A DNA stretch of 64,000 bases from Diphasiastrum complanatum (GCA_029204225.1 CM055103.1:27144293-27208292); one strand, 5' to 3'; counted from the first letter of the stretch, positions 1 to 10,830 are shown. A program made the numbers and translations. Notes: generated by a model not told the origin, from the letters alone.

Positions 1-184
1 CGGAGAAGATAAAGAAGAAGAGTTTTGTCTTGAAGGCGGCCAAACCCTAGAATTCTTACCTTTGCACTCAAACCCTAAACATAGAGGCCCCACCCCAACC
101 CGATGGGGCTTCTAAGCATGCACCCACAAGTGTGGTGCCTTTGGGCCTGGCGCAATGGGGTGCGCCATGTGACATCCGGTCCGC

Positions 185-1105
185 GGCCTGCCAAAATGAA
201 CCTGTGCTCGAGAAAACGGGCTCAACAGCGCCCGGGTGGCACCTGCGGATTCTTGGGCACTACCCCTGGGTCCTGGGCAACACCTCTAGGTCTCAAGCAC
301 GCTCCAGCGTGTCCCGGGCGCCGACTTTTTTTGGGCACACAAGTTATCGCTGCCCATTTCCCAAGCACCCACGCACACATGAGTATAGGAGCCAGTTGCC
401 ACTTATATGGGTTACTGGCGTAGTCCTAGATATGCTTATGGGATCTTGATCTGGCTGCCCGGTGATGTGGCATTACGGGCACCCAATTAGAATAAAAAAA
501 CATGTGGCACAGCGCGCTAGGTCCAAACCTGTGCTACTTCTTAGATATGATGACCGCCACCGTCGGGCCTTAATAGGCGCTTTTTTGGGCATGTGAGCAT
601 TTGGTCGACACCTCGCTCAACTCGAGCCCTCTTTACTAACTGGAACGTGTTCTAGGATTGTCGGGCGGGGCCCACTAGAAATGTGCCGTGTTTTGGGTCT
701 GTCGGGGCCCACTGGAAACATGCCATGTGGTGTTGCTGCCAGGGCTTTGTCCAAACTAAAAGGTGCTCGAGAAAAATGTCCTGTGCACACCATTGCTAGT
801 GTCCTTCAGGATCGACCAAATTTCTCACAAGCATGGCACCAATTCTTACGGCATCCCGAGTTTCTCAAAAGCGCACAATTTTCATGGGCATCAGCTCCAC
901 TTTCTCGCCAGCATCGACACCACACTGGCTCCATTTTTTTGCCAACACTCTCCTAAGCACCCACATAGATGTGAGAATAATGTCTAGTTTGCAATTATAG
1001 GGGTTGTTGGACCTCGCATGAAATTGCTTATGGGATAATCTTTCTGGTTGCCCAATGATGTGGCACTTTGGACAACTGTTTCAAAAATAAAATAAAATAA
1101 ACACG
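185..1105. repeat. Diverged direct duplication (two ~320-360 bp copies)
   Basis: Two blocks, about 185-505 and 740-1105, match in the same order: a GTGCTCGAGAAAA stretch, a CC(C/T)AAGCACCCAC box (361 and 952), a GCTTATGGGAT box (434 and 1026) and a TG(A/G)TCTGGCTGCCC-type box followed by GATGTGGCA. The copies are heavily diverged, so this is an old duplication or two copies of one GC-rich repeat. A shorter pair of GGGGCCCACT boxes lies between them at 665-730. No coding sequence is recognised in 1-1490. Confidence 0.6.
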
Positions 1106-1494
1106 TATGACTGTCACCACACCGAGGCCAAAAGCCTACGTGCTTGGAATATCTGAGGCCCTCTCCTCTATTTCCAACCTCGTCCACCTTGCAACAATTT
1201 TGCATTCGGCATGCCACCTGAGACCTTGCCAATATGTAGAATGCTCATTTTGGGTGCTCGTCTTCAAGAACACATAGCCCTCCTTTAATTTATGCCTTCA
1301 TCATCTATGGCATCGTTAAGCAACACCACAATAGACTAAGCTTGCTTCCTCATCTTTTTCATTGTGTATGATCCCTTCCCCCCAACACATTAGTGCTTTG
1401 TCCCTTCCTTTTTCTTTTTATCAATGTCACATCTTTTATTCTTTCATTTCATTGATGGGCCCTGTTGTGTACCATAAGGGTACATTGTTAAGTG

Positions 1495-1800
1495 ATGGTT
1501 GGAAGTCTGTGACAATCAACCAAAAACTTGGAAGCGCTTCACCAAAATCTTTGACAACATGCATGCTTTGACCCGTAAACAACAGCAAGGCCAGAAATCC
1601 GAACCGACGCCTCCTTCAAGAAGGGCAAGGACAAGGTTTTTGAAATGGCTTTCCCATCGAGAAAGAAGAAAAAAAGTCCTTGGTTGGAAAGGGCAGATTT
1701 CAATAAGGCCAAGAGCGATGAGTTGTGTTTCTCTTGTATGGAGAAGGGGCATTTGTCAAAGTAACGGAAGAAGGGTGGCCGCTCCTTGTGGATGTGACAA
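1495..1800 (+). pseudogene. Broken Gag zinc-knuckle fragment of an LTR retrotransposon
   Basis: In the frame starting at 1618 the sequence reads a lysine-rich linker followed by CFSCMEKGHLSK, a CX2CX4H zinc-knuckle start at 1726-1761. The last cysteine position is replaced: a stop codon (TAA) and CGG follow. Upstream, a FTKIFDNMHALTRKQQQ-like stretch in another frame fits the end of a Gag domain, so at least one frameshift lies between. The order Gag, basic linker, knuckle is typical of Ty3/gypsy Gag. No protease or polymerase follows, so this is an isolated remnant. Confidence 0.55.
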
Positions 1801-2513
1801 CCATCATCATTTTTTTTTTGTAAGAAGCCATATTCTACAACATGTTGGATATCATGTTTAGAAATGAGAGTTTGCTTTTTTTACACTTTGTTTTTGGACA
1901 TATCAACTTTACTCATCAGATTTTTTATTTTGGAAAAAAAAAAATCTCGATCAAACAATCAACACTTCCAAAAATAAGGATTTCTCAAAATCAATATAAA
2001 ATTGTAATAGAATGTTTCAAAAATTTGACAATGGCTAGATCTGATAGATCAGAACTCAAAAATAGTTTTGGCAAAGGCTTCTAGGTGAAGGTTGACCTGG
2101 CGAGTTCCTTCACTATTATTTTGGATAAAATCACTTATCTGGCTGTTTCTGACAAATCTGGTAAAACTAATTTTCACCTGATTGTTAGTAGGTATATTTG
2201 GTAAGGATAAGACTAGGGTAGATTCTGAACTGGAGAAGGTTCTTGTCTGGCGAACAATTGTTTTTTGGAGTTTGACGAGGATTAAGATAGAATTTTTGGA
2301 TGATCCAGATAGATCTAACCTTCGTTGAACTCAAAAATGTTGAAATACTATATTTGGATACCTTAGTCAACTCGACGAAGGTTCAGGCGAAGGATCAAGA
2401 GTGATACTATTATTTTTGCAAATAAGAGTACTTTTTTGACAAAAATAGATCAATATAACAATTGACCTTGACTTAACGTTTGCCCAACTTACTGATCACC
2501 AAATAGTATGTTG
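1801..2513. other. AT-rich non-coding stretch
   Basis: No open frame, splice-bounded exon or repeat end that I recognise. A T-run (1810-1820) and an A-run (1936-1946) are the only simple-sequence features. Confidence 0.5.
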
Positions 2514-2925
2514 GACAACCCCCCCCCTCTCTTAAACTTATGTACATAAGGAGGGGGGCCGTGCACCCATGCGCCCCCCTCCCCATCTTCTCCTCCACTC
2601 CGGGCCACTGGTCCGTTTTGGGGCACAGCAGCCCGGAGGCTGCCACCCGCCCCCCTAAAACCCCCAATCCCTCCCTTAGGTACATAGAGGGAGGGATGTG
2701 GGGCGCAGCGGTTCGGTGCACTGCGCGCCTGCGCGCCCCACATCCCTCCCTCTATGTACCTAGGGGAGGGATTGGGGGTTTTAGGGGGGCGGGTGGCACC
2801 TTCCGGGCTGCTGTGCCCCAAAACGGACCAGCGGCCCGGAGTGGAGGAGAAGATGGGGAGGGGGACGCATGGGTGCACGCCCCCCCTCCTTATGTGCATA
2901 AGTTTAAGAGAGGGGGGGGGTTGTC
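2514..2925. repeat. Foldback element: 412-bp near-perfect inverted repeat
   Basis: The left arm (2514 to about 2710) and right arm (about 2730 to 2925) are reverse complements with few mismatches. The ends read GACAACC and GGTTGTC. Inside, both arms carry CTCTTAAACTTATG, GTGCACCCATGCG, CCATCTTCTCCTCCACTC, CCGTTTTGGGGCACAGCAGC and CCTCCCT..TACATAGAGGGAGGGATGTGGGGCGC. The centre (near 2719) is a GC-rich CGCGCCTGCGCG loop. The arms produce look-alike open frames on both strands, which are a symmetry artefact. No clear target duplication is seen. It could be a foldback or MITE-type transposon, or a hairpin-RNA locus; the sequence does not decide. Confidence 0.85.
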
Positions 2926-3340
2926 ATTTTCAAGCCCCCCTCCCTCTCAAATTTTTTTGAATTTCTTTTTCAAAATGGGGGCCCAAAGAAATATTGGGCC
3001 CCCTCTTTTCTCACTCTGAGTTAAAAAATCAATTATTTGAAGTGTTTGAAAAAAATAGCAATTGTACCATTGCAATACTATCATTAATGTGAGTTGAGGA
3101 AGTAGAGTTAGAGGAGGGTTAGTGGGTGAGTTAGAATTTAAAGATCCAATCTACACCATTGGATGTGCCATGTCATATGGACCATTCCATCTCAATTGTC
3201 ACTCTCTTATTGGTACACATGTCATCATTAACACTAATTATAATTAGTGAAGAGGCCCTTTTTGAGTCCAAAAAAGGCCCTAATGTCATATCTAACACTA
3301 AGATCCATTAACACTAGATCCACAACAAATGATAGAGACT

Positions 3341-3342
<2 letters not shown>
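2926..3342. other. Non-coding stretch between foldback and microsatellite
   Basis: Holds a C-rich and AT-rich mix with no recognised gene or element end. Confidence 0.45.

Positions 3343-3421
<79 letters not shown>
3343..3421. repeat. (CT)n microsatellite, ~40 units
   Basis: Uninterrupted CT dinucleotides for about 79 bases, ending at CATGGATG. The Ser-Leu open frames across it are artefacts. The flank 3422-3548 shows nothing I can assign with confidence. Confidence 0.95.
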
Positions 3422-3423
<2 letters not shown>

Positions 3424-3549
3424 GGATGCTCCTTCGTTCATCTTTGCCTTGCTTTGCTATCAAACAAGTGGACAACAACAAACGTACCGCTTCTCCAAAA
3501 TACAAGGTCCAATTAACCTTCTATACTTTGGTGTCGAAAAATAATGAAA

Positions 3550-4408
3550 GTCATCCATTTTGGATTGCTAAAGTGATTTCTTCTAAATGTGCACCTAAAT
3601 CGTCCAAGTAGGGTATCGCCCATTTGCTAAGAAAATGCAGCTTGCATAACACGTTGGAAGGTGCTAGGGCATTGCAGAGACCAAAAGGCATGACTTTCTA
3701 GCAGAAGGTTCCCCATTCTGTGGCAAAAGCGGTTTTATGTTGATCTTCTTCAGCAATTTGGATCATATTGTATCCGCTAAAGCCATCTAAGAAGGAGTAA
3801 GACTTATCTCCTGCTAGATTTTTTAAGATGGATTCTCCGAAAGGTAATGGAACATGATCACGTTCGATGACGGCATTAAGTTTCTTAAAGTCAACATAGA
3901 TTCGAGGTTTTCCATTTTTCTTAGGAACGATGACAATTGGGGAGACCCACTCAGTATGCTCGATTTCATAGATAAATCCCGCATCTAAGAGGCGTTGTAA
4001 TTCTTCTTTGATCTTGGCCTTATGGATTGGATTGCATCTGTATGGACGACTAGCAGTTGGCCTCGCACCCGGTTTAAGCGGGATACGATGCACAACTACT
4101 TGGGGTGAGACGCTTGTCATGTCTTTATAGGTCCGCGCAAAGACATGTCTATATTTTTGCAGGAGCTTTTCAAGCCATCTGCATTGTTCACAATTGAGAT
4201 GAGCTCCGACGTGGACAATATATTTGTTGGTTTCATTTGGCTCACTCATAGAAAGAAAGATGGTTCGCACAGGGCATTCGTAGGGCGAATTACCATTTGG
4301 CTCACGTTGAGCTTGGGGTAATTGGATTGTGACATCCTCGATCGTATAGTCCTTAAAGTATGTAGGGACATCATGGGCTGGAGATTCGAGGGGGGCCTTG
4401 TCTTTCAC
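3550..4408 (-). pseudogene. Ty3/gypsy reverse transcriptase fragment
   Basis: RT fingers and palm are clear: WVSPIVIVPKKNGKPRIYVDF, then KLNAVIERDHVPLP, then SFLDGFSGYNMIQIAEEDQHK (motif A with its Asp), then KTAFATEWGTFC. After a stop at 3697 the frame goes on with MPFGLCNALAPSNV (motif B). A frameshift later, YLDDLGAHLEE at about 3583-3610 is a likely remnant of the catalytic YxDD box, with residues missing after it. The enzyme would copy element RNA to DNA. Thumb, RNase H and integrase are absent. Confidence 0.85.
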
Positions 4409-4439
4409 CTGCCAGGATGGTGATTGGGGATGTTCGAGG

Positions 4440-5240
4440 GTTGGTGTAGGGACATAGGCAATCTCAAGAACTTCCCTAACAATTGTGAGGTCGTCAGACG
4501 GTTAAATTTGAAGCGGTTTTTTCATCTTTTCTTTCATAGCATGGCCACGTAGTTGAGGCTTTGGTTGTGGGGAGGTGTGTGGATGAGGAACGGGTGGTAC
4601 GTCATGGAGGATCTCATCATCAATCTGAAAGATGGTCTCCTCCTCGCAGAGATCCCATGAATAGTTTGGGCATTTGGCACGGTAGAATTTTGTATCAGGC
4701 TTTCAACTGTAACCTTGGCAACCGGTTCCACCTTGGAAGCATGTTGCGGATAGGTCCTAAGTGAAAGTGCCTCCATGTAATTGAGGATATGAATATCAAA
4801 AATGTCTAGATCTTCTAGGCAATTTTGAATTCGTTAGACATTCTCGTCATCGACGAATAAATCTTCTGATTCATTAGTAGGTAGCCATGCAACATTTAGT
4901 AACTCATCATTGTATGGAAGGATATCAATAAAATTGATATCGATGATAGGCGTATCAAGATCAAGTAATTGGTCATGATCGATCGGGAGTGGAGAGGTAC
5001 AATCATCCTGATGCTGAGCACAATAATCGGCATTCACACAATCAATGGTAGCTAGATTGTGACTCCAGTTTATGATATCAGTAGATTTAACATAATGACT
5101 TTTTTGTGGCTAGACTGGTATGGTTCAAACATTGAGTTGGTGGACGAGGAGCCTTTGTCATGGATGCGTGCATGTTTGAGTTTGTCCGTTGAATCAATGG
5201 TGACAGAACTGTCACGATTTCTAAAAGTGACTCGGCCTTT
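4440..5240 (-). pseudogene. Ty3/gypsy protease-to-RT linker remnants
   Basis: Short minus frames (4534-4776 and 4834-5037) of acidic and polar composition connect protease and RT. No domain is visible. Position and strand make them part of the same element; the separate frames are due to indels. Confidence 0.45.
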
Positions 5241-5243
5241 GCT

Positions 5244-5530
5244 CTAGTCATGAACGAATCTTGCATTGGTGAGCCACGGACGACCAAGTAGTAATTCATA
5301 TGAATAGGCATTATTGGGAATATCAAGTAGTACTAGATCTATAGAAAACTTGAGACCTCCTAGTTTGATTATCATTTGTGGAAGGAAACCGGTAGGTTGG
5401 ACCACACTTTGATCAGCCATCCGAAGCTGACAAATGGGTTTGGCAAGCTTGTCTCTCAAATTCCATTCTAGCATGAGGGATGTGGAAATGACACCGGAGC
5501 CACCATCGAAAACTGCTAAAGCTTCACGTG
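5244..5530 (-). pseudogene. Ty3/gypsy aspartic protease fragment
   Basis: The frame reads AVFDGGSGVISTS at about 5525-5490, which corresponds to the retropepsin active-site loop in the DGG form seen in many plant gypsy elements. It then carries a flap-like region and ELLLGRPWLTNA near 5270-5300, the ILGRPWL box that closes plant gypsy proteases. The protease would cut the polyprotein. The open part from 5474 to 5244 lies in the same frame as the active-site segment. Confidence 0.75.
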
Positions 5531-5642
5531 ATTGATGATGGGTAGCTGGGATTTTGATGTTGCCTCATTCGTTGAGTGGATTGGTTAGGTGTAAGGGCAT
5601 TTCAATCAACTCATCAAAGCTGGTGGTGTCATTGGATTGGAT

Positions 5643-6218
5643 CTAGTGTTTCCATTTGTCGGCATGCTTCCAGAGAACATGAAAAAGAAGAGTGACATTG
5701 GCTTGCAGTAAATCTCCCCAGACTTTGGTATCTTCAAGGGTTTTGCTTTCAAAAGGCTTGTGAAGTACTTTATGGGAGGTGGAAGATTGTTGGTCGGCAT
5801 TGTGGATATGCTGGCAATATTGATGATGCAATCGAATTTCTTCAGATGGGTGAGGATAAACTATCAGGGTTGAATCTTCACTTGGAGGGACAGCCTGCTG
5901 CTGAGTTTTGCTGGGTGTAAGTGTAGGGGCTTGGCGTTGGGTTTGTGCCCGAGTCAAAACCCAAGTAGGATGAGTTCCAACTGGTAAAGTTTCTACTTGC
6001 ACTGAACAGACAGGATGAGCAGGTTTACATCGGGATGGGCAGTCCTTCACGTGATGTTCAGTACCATAGTTTTCACAAGCTGGAGGAAAATGGAATTTAT
6101 CTGGGCAGCAAATACTAGGATGCTTACCTGCACAGATAAAACATCCTCGTATTGCGGGGAGTTGATGCGCGACAAAGACAGCTTGGTTTGGATTGTAAGC
6201 TTGGGCATTGGGATCCAT
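5643..6218 (-). pseudogene. Ty3/gypsy Gag-linker with degenerate zinc knuckles
   Basis: Two Cys/His clusters near the N-terminus: GCFICAGKHPSICC and PACENYGTEHHVKDCPS. In the second, the expected CX2C has lost its second cysteine (CENY). A Pro/Gln/Thr-rich linker follows, as is common between Gag and protease. It is bounded by the Gag fragment upstream and the protease downstream, in a different frame from both. Confidence 0.65.
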
Positions 6219-6508
6219 TGTTTAAGCATTAGGATCATATGTATAATAAACGACCGTTTCAGTAGAGTATTGCAGTTGAGTATTGTCTTTCACATACTAG
6301 GTTGCCGGATCGTGGTATTCGGATCAAAATAATGGACAACTTGTTGTGGGGCAGGTTGATTAACGACAAACTGTTGATGTGGTGGTTGGTACTGATTTGG
6401 TGCAGTTGGTCATGGTTGGTAGACCCCTGGTCGTGGCACAGGATGTTGTGGAGGGCAGGAGCGGTATGCTTGATAGATGGTGGGTCTGGTTGCTACTGGG
6501 AAATGGTT

Positions 6509-6814
6509 TCACAGTTGAGGGCATTCATTAGCAGTATGATGATGTGAGCAGATTGGACACCAGACATTTTCTCTTGTTGGAAATGATTTCTCAACAATTT
6601 GTTTCATGGTGGTTTGGAAATCGGCAATGAGCTTATCCATATGAGATTGTTGAGCTTTTTGCCAGGTTTCCATTTGATGTAGAAGTTCAGAAGATTGGGC
6701 AATATTGTCGGACTTCGGGTGATTAGGACAGTCCGGATTCTTAGATTTCTTTTCACAATGGTCAAAGTCATTGTCGGAACCTTCGTCTTCCTCATGGATA
6801 GCATCAGTCATCAC
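6509..6814 (-). pseudogene. Ty3/gypsy Gag C-terminal fragment with Cys/His motif
   Basis: Acidic N-terminal half, an HQMETWQKAQQSHMDKL segment likely to be helical, and CPICSHHHTANECPQL at the end. That last motif has CX2C...H...C spacing like a zinc knuckle (CX2CX4HX4C). It sits directly downstream of the Gag fragment at 6892-7278 in a shifted frame and upstream of a second Cys/His cluster at 5643-6218. Nucleic-acid binding by the Gag C-terminus is the family role. Confidence 0.65.
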
Positions 6815-6891
6815 ATCTTTAAGCTAATCATAAAGGTCAACTTGTTTGAGTTCACGACGGATGTTTTTAGGCAATCCAACCAAGAACAGTT

Positions 6892-7278
6892 TTATGGCCA
6901 TACGTTCGGTGTTATTTCATCAACACATTCTACTTTGAGACGTTTAAAACGCTCAATGTAGTTTCGAACAGACTCTTCGCGATGCATCTTGATATGGGTA
7001 ATTTGGATAAATGGGCTCTGAGTCAGTTTGGATGGTTTGAAACGCTTGACAAGAGCGTCCTTGAGGGTTGTCCAAGAAGCAAGATCAGGAGCTTCGAGAT
7101 TCATATACCACTCCTTGGTTGTTCCATAGAGTACCATGGAAAACATGCAAAGCTTTTCAGTTTCGAATTTATCTCCAAAAACATGGCATGCATTATCAAA
7201 GTCTTGGAGAAATCGGACTGGGTCAAATTCTCCATCGTACTTTGGTGCATCGATACATGGAATCTGCGTTCTAGTCAT
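6892..7278 (-). pseudogene. Ty3/gypsy Gag (capsid) N-terminal fragment
   Basis: The frame contains the plant retrotransposon Gag signature: DGEFDPVRFLQDFDNAC, then LYGTTKEWYMNL (the usual L.G.A..WY..L box), then SWTTLKDALVKRFKP and a R.YIERFKRL segment. The product would form the particle shell. The frame closes at 6892 and the rest of Gag continues in other frames. The first methionine of this frame follows an in-frame region with no LTR upstream, so the true start is uncertain. Confidence 0.85.
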
Positions 7279-7382
7279 GGAGGAGCTGGATTAGAAGATT
7301 CAGCACAGTCACAAGACATGATGCAAAGTGTGGAGTAGAGTAACAATATAGATGATCAGGTCAGTACTGTACTTTACTTGAA

Positions 7383-7916
7383 AGATCGCAGCTCTAGAAA
7401 TAGAGTTGAAAGCATTGGAAACATCCACTTGGAGCACAACCGAGTCACGATGGAGATCAAGTGTGGCACGCAAGCCATGAATGACAGTTTCACAGCCACC
7501 AGGAGTAGAGCGCCAAACTAATGAGGGGAGAGAAAAGAGGCTAAAATTTGTTGATACTGAAAACAAATAGAACGACTTAAAAGATGGAGGAGGACTTTGC
7601 CAACAACGATAGGATGGATGCCACCCGAGGCTTTGGTCATGGCGATCAAACAAGACGCAGATAAAAGACATGCAACAGAAGAAGGAATTTGATCAGAGGC
7701 GATAAAAGAGCAGACTTGAAAGAGTTGAACAAAGCCACTAGTAGATTCTTCAAGCAGAAAGCAATCATGTAAATGTTCATAGACCAAATTGGAGGGACCA
7801 CCAACAACAAGACGAGGACTACGAAAGAAGGCACGAGAGAAAGAATCACGATCGAGCACCAATTCAACATCAGGCACAAAGTCCTCCACAAACAAGGGAA
7901 GAACCTTCAAAAGCAG
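7383..7916 (-). pseudogene. Non-LTR-type reverse transcriptase fragment
   Basis: Two frames joined by a frameshift near 7510 read VGGPSNLVYEHLHDCF, FQVCSFIASDQIPSS, MTKASGGIHPIVVGKVLLHL, then GGCETVIHGLRATLDLHRD and VVLQVDVSNAFNSISRAAIF. The K..GG.RPI.VG box and the VD..NAFN motif A match the fingers-palm of RTs of a widespread eukaryotic group usually annotated only as reverse transcriptase domain proteins, and not Ty1 or Ty3 enzymes. The catalytic FxDD box is not present. The fragment is cut on the left by the gypsy remnant and on the right by the LTR at 7965. Confidence 0.6.
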
Positions 7917-7964
7917 GATGAAGAGCTTGAAGAGCAGCAACAGTATCAGTAGAAGAGATGCTCA

Positions 7965-8147
7965 ATTGCATGATTGGTAGCTACATGCTGCTAGAGTGAT
8001 TCCTCATTTCCCTTTGAGATTGATCCCTAGCTTGGGGGCTAGATCCGTTCGATCTAGATTTGGTTGGTTGGTTTGTCCGCCATCTGTTCCCTTGTTTGTT
8101 GCTTGTATTGGCATGTTTAGATAGTACCCTATGTGTTGGACTTTATA
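7965..8147 (+). repeat. 5' LTR remnant of gypsy element A
   Basis: It matches 12722-12897 and 36715-36895. It ends CTATGTGTTGGACTTTATA one base before the primer site. The first ~300 bases of the LTR are missing, cut at the junction with the RT fragment on its left. Confidence 0.8.
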
Positions 8148-8148
8148 T

Positions 8149-8160
8149 TGGTATTAGAGC
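8149..8160 (+). promoter_or_regulatory. tRNA-iMet primer binding site (one mismatch)
   Basis: TGGTATTAGAGC differs from the usual TGGTATCAGAGC by one base and lies one base after the LTR end. It would prime minus-strand DNA synthesis. Confidence 0.75.
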
Positions 8161-8930
8161 CATTCTAAGCACGTATTGCCATTGAAAGTGCTAGGAAGAA
8201 TCTTGACGTTTTTTCAGAGACCTTGGTGGATTAAGCAACAAAGTGAAGGAATTTCGGATCGTTCTTCCCATCGATTTATTTTTTTGGAGTGTAATCGTTT
8301 GTGTGGTAAGTGCACGACCAAGATCACATTCGGTTCGATTTTCAAGCACTTCGGATTGGTTTTTTGGAAGTAATTTTGGTTTTAATTCCAATGTTGCCAA
8401 TTGCTTTACTATTTGCACTTTTGTGAAGCAACAATTTCTTTTAAGGCTATGCTGGATTTTTTCTCTTATTGCTTCTTGTTCTTGCAAAAGTGGTTTATGA
8501 AATCTTGGATGCTATCTATTGGTTTTTGTGAAACCGGTTTTGCTTTAAAATCGGTGAGAAAGGCAAGAATAGATGCAAAAATGGACTAACCACTTGCTAT
8601 GAGTGTTGGTGGGTTATTTACAGGTTTTGCATGACAATTTTTTATGGAGTTACAGGTTCATGTTTCATTTTCCAGCAAACTAACTGTGTGTTGCAAGTTC
8701 TTGAGCCTATATAGCCATTCTTGTAATGGGTAGTCCTATTATGTAAAATAGGGATGGCAGCCTACAAAGTTTAGTTTCAAAGAAAAATTGGGCAGCATCT
8801 ACTCTGTTTCTCAAGCATAAAAAATTCAAGAAATGCTAAGCTATAAGTAAGGGTTGCTTATGCTTATATAAATGTAAAGCAATTGTAAATGTGCCTTATT
8901 GTAAGCTGCAATCTGCAAAAAACAGCAAAT
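8161..8930 (+). other. Untranslated leader of gypsy element A
   Basis: AT-rich leader with no retrotransposon reading frame. It is recognised because its reverse complement recurs at about 35820-36550, including AAAATCGGTGAGAAAGGCAA and CCAGCAAACTAA. The small frames within it do not resemble Gag. Confidence 0.7.
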
Positions 8931-9039
8931 GCAATAGCTTGATAACTTCTTGCAATCAAAGTATCATAAACTGAGAAAAAAAAAATAGCATGTTTTGTCA
9001 TCCAAAAAAATCGCCTCTGTGCACCCTGCAAGCACCAGA

Positions 9040-9134
9040 TCCCATGCATTAATTGCTGAGCAAAAGTGATGGAGGGATGGCGCACCCCCATACCTCATAA
9101 CAGGACCCACGGCCTGAAGTAGTGTCGGTCCCTC

Positions 9135-9189
<55 letters not shown>

Positions 9190-9249
9190 GTTCGGGCCAA
9201 GATCTCTGCGCGTGTGAAGGATGGGAGGCCCAAGGAGCTAGATTTGGAG

Positions 9250-9331
<82 letters not shown>
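9040..9331. repeat. CT then GA microsatellite pair in a dispersed repeat
   Basis: (CT)26 at 9137-9188 and (GA)40 at 9252-9331 lie in inverted order, 63 bases apart, and could pair as a hairpin. The preceding GGGATGGCGCACCCCC..CCTGA context (9072-9120) resembles 27977-28012, which also precedes a CT tract, so the tract belongs to a dispersed repeat. Confidence 0.85.
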
Positions 9332-9332
<1 letters not shown>

Positions 9333-10204
9333 GAGTGTAACTTAAGTTTCTTTTAGTTGAACTTGAGTTTTATGCATGGTCGATGAAAATGGGGGGTGGT
9401 TGTCTAGTGGTTGATGAATGGGTTTGTCGTTGGTCAAGCTACTTTAGCTTGCAACTTTTTGTACAAACTTTTAATCATGTGGATCTACGAAGAATTCCTA
9501 TGACTAAGTTAAAAAGCATGCACAAACTAGTCGTTAAAACATAGGCATATTGATGAGAATTGTGTGAGGCAATTTCTCGCTAGGTAATAGTAATTTCTCA
9601 AGGAGAATTGTTATTGACCTAGGTGGAATTAGAATCAAATTGAATGTGGTGTCTTGGATCCACACCTATACATTCAAATATTTTCTAAATCCGATGCAGT
9701 TAACTGAGTCAGAAGCGCTACTTCTGAGTTAGTTTCTTGAATCAACAATATGATCTTACTTACGAATATTATTGTTGAAATGTATTGCTTATAAGTTGCA
9801 ACCTTTATGGGTCAATTTTAGATTTGTTTAAAGATTTTTGTGCATAGAATACACGAGAACTTTTGGCCTTATCTTTTCCCGATTGAAAAAGATAGAATGC
9901 TATCCCGAAAGACTCAAGAGAGTTGGATAGTTGTTAGTTGCCAAAATGGAACTTCACGTAATGAGATTCCAGTAAATCTTGAGTTATTCTAGATAAGAAC
10001 TTAAGAATAATTAAATCTAGACGCATTCTAGATTGGACCCTAACTTTGGAATGACACTTTGTGCCATGGCTAAACTTTTTTGGAACAACTCATGTGTCTT
10101 TTAAGAATTGTGATGCGCTCTTATGATATGGTATGGTCTTGGGAATCTGGAGAGTTGTGATTGAAGAATCATAACTCAGACTCTGAGACATACCTATTCA
10201 ATAA
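9332..10204. other. Unassigned AT-rich interior of gypsy element A
   Basis: No frame or motif is recognised. The stretch GTCAAGCTACTTTAGCTTGCA near 9433-9453 has a relative at about 28891-28911, so part of it is repeated DNA. Confidence 0.45.
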
Positions 10205-10830
10205 GAGAAGATTGTGGTCATGGTAATCGACTATGTTTATTTGGTTAAAGACTACTAATAATACATTTTTTCACAATCGCAATCTGAGGTTCACTGGCCA
10301 CTTTTGGTCGGTCGTATTCGCTAAACTAGAGACGACTATGAGTTTAAGTTCTTCTGACCATTGGTCAGACGGAAAAGGACAAATCAGTTAAGGGAACAAA
10401 TACTTGGTGCATATTACCCGGCGACAATCTCATTAGGAAGTGGACCTGCCTTGAGTGAGTTGCTTATGCTAGGGTATCACGTTCTCTTATTGAGTATAGG
10501 ACAAGAATCCGATGAATTATGATTGACGAATCATAGTTCAGATTATAGTTATACTTGATCATTTAAAAGAAGGATTACCTGCATGATCAAAAGATCAGAT
10601 GATATCTACATTTCGGTTGCAATCTCCTCAGAGAGAAAGTTATCCTTGATGGGGATTGAGTTGTAGTAAGTATATGGCTACCAGTTATAGTCGGTTCATG
10701 CTTATGTACGATTTTGAACCTATATCACTCATTTCGGTACAGACTCGTACGATCAAGTTTCAGAAGGTAGCAGATTTCCTACATGATATGCAGGAAATGC
10801 TACAAATATGGATGCAATAGAATTGTAATA
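10205..10830 (+). pseudogene. Second, heavily decayed gypsy integrase copy
   Basis: The DNA aligns by eye with the integrase at 11405-11905: ACAATCGCAATCTGAGGTTCACTGG matches the SDRHPKFTG region, then CACTTTTGGTCGG, then GACGACTATGAG..TTCTTCTGA, and GGCTACCAGTTATAG..GCTTATGTACG..TTTTGA. Extra sequence interrupts it (about 10440-10650), containing GATTGA(A/C)GAATCATA boxes that also occur at 10159-10175. There is no open frame. Confidence 0.65.

Larger units (their letters stand above)
3550..7345 (-). mobile_element. Decayed Ty3/gypsy retrotransposon (gag-PR-RT), no LTRs
   Basis: Read on the minus strand the order is Gag (7278 downward), zinc-knuckle region, protease, linker and reverse transcriptase, which is the usual gag-PR-RT order. 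Integrase and the 3' LTR are missing: the RT ends near 3550. The 5' side ends about 100 bases before Gag, where a non-LTR-type RT fragment begins (7383), so no 5' LTR or primer site is present. Many frameshifts and stops show that the copy is old and dead. Confidence 0.85.

Noticed and set aside
2473-3019. Several Pro/Gly-rich open frames on both strands
   Set aside because: They mirror each other because the DNA is a foldback repeat; no codon structure or homology supports them.
3247-3544. Open frames of Ser-Leu or Arg-Glu repeats
   Set aside because: They are translations of the CT microsatellite at 3343-3421. The same holds for 9137-9331, 28014-28101 and 40880-41008.
3426-3611. Plus frame ending in a PFWIAKV-like segment
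   Set aside because: It resembles a short motif of some plant proteins, but the minus strand here continues the gypsy RT (YLDD box) and no further domain supports a plus gene.
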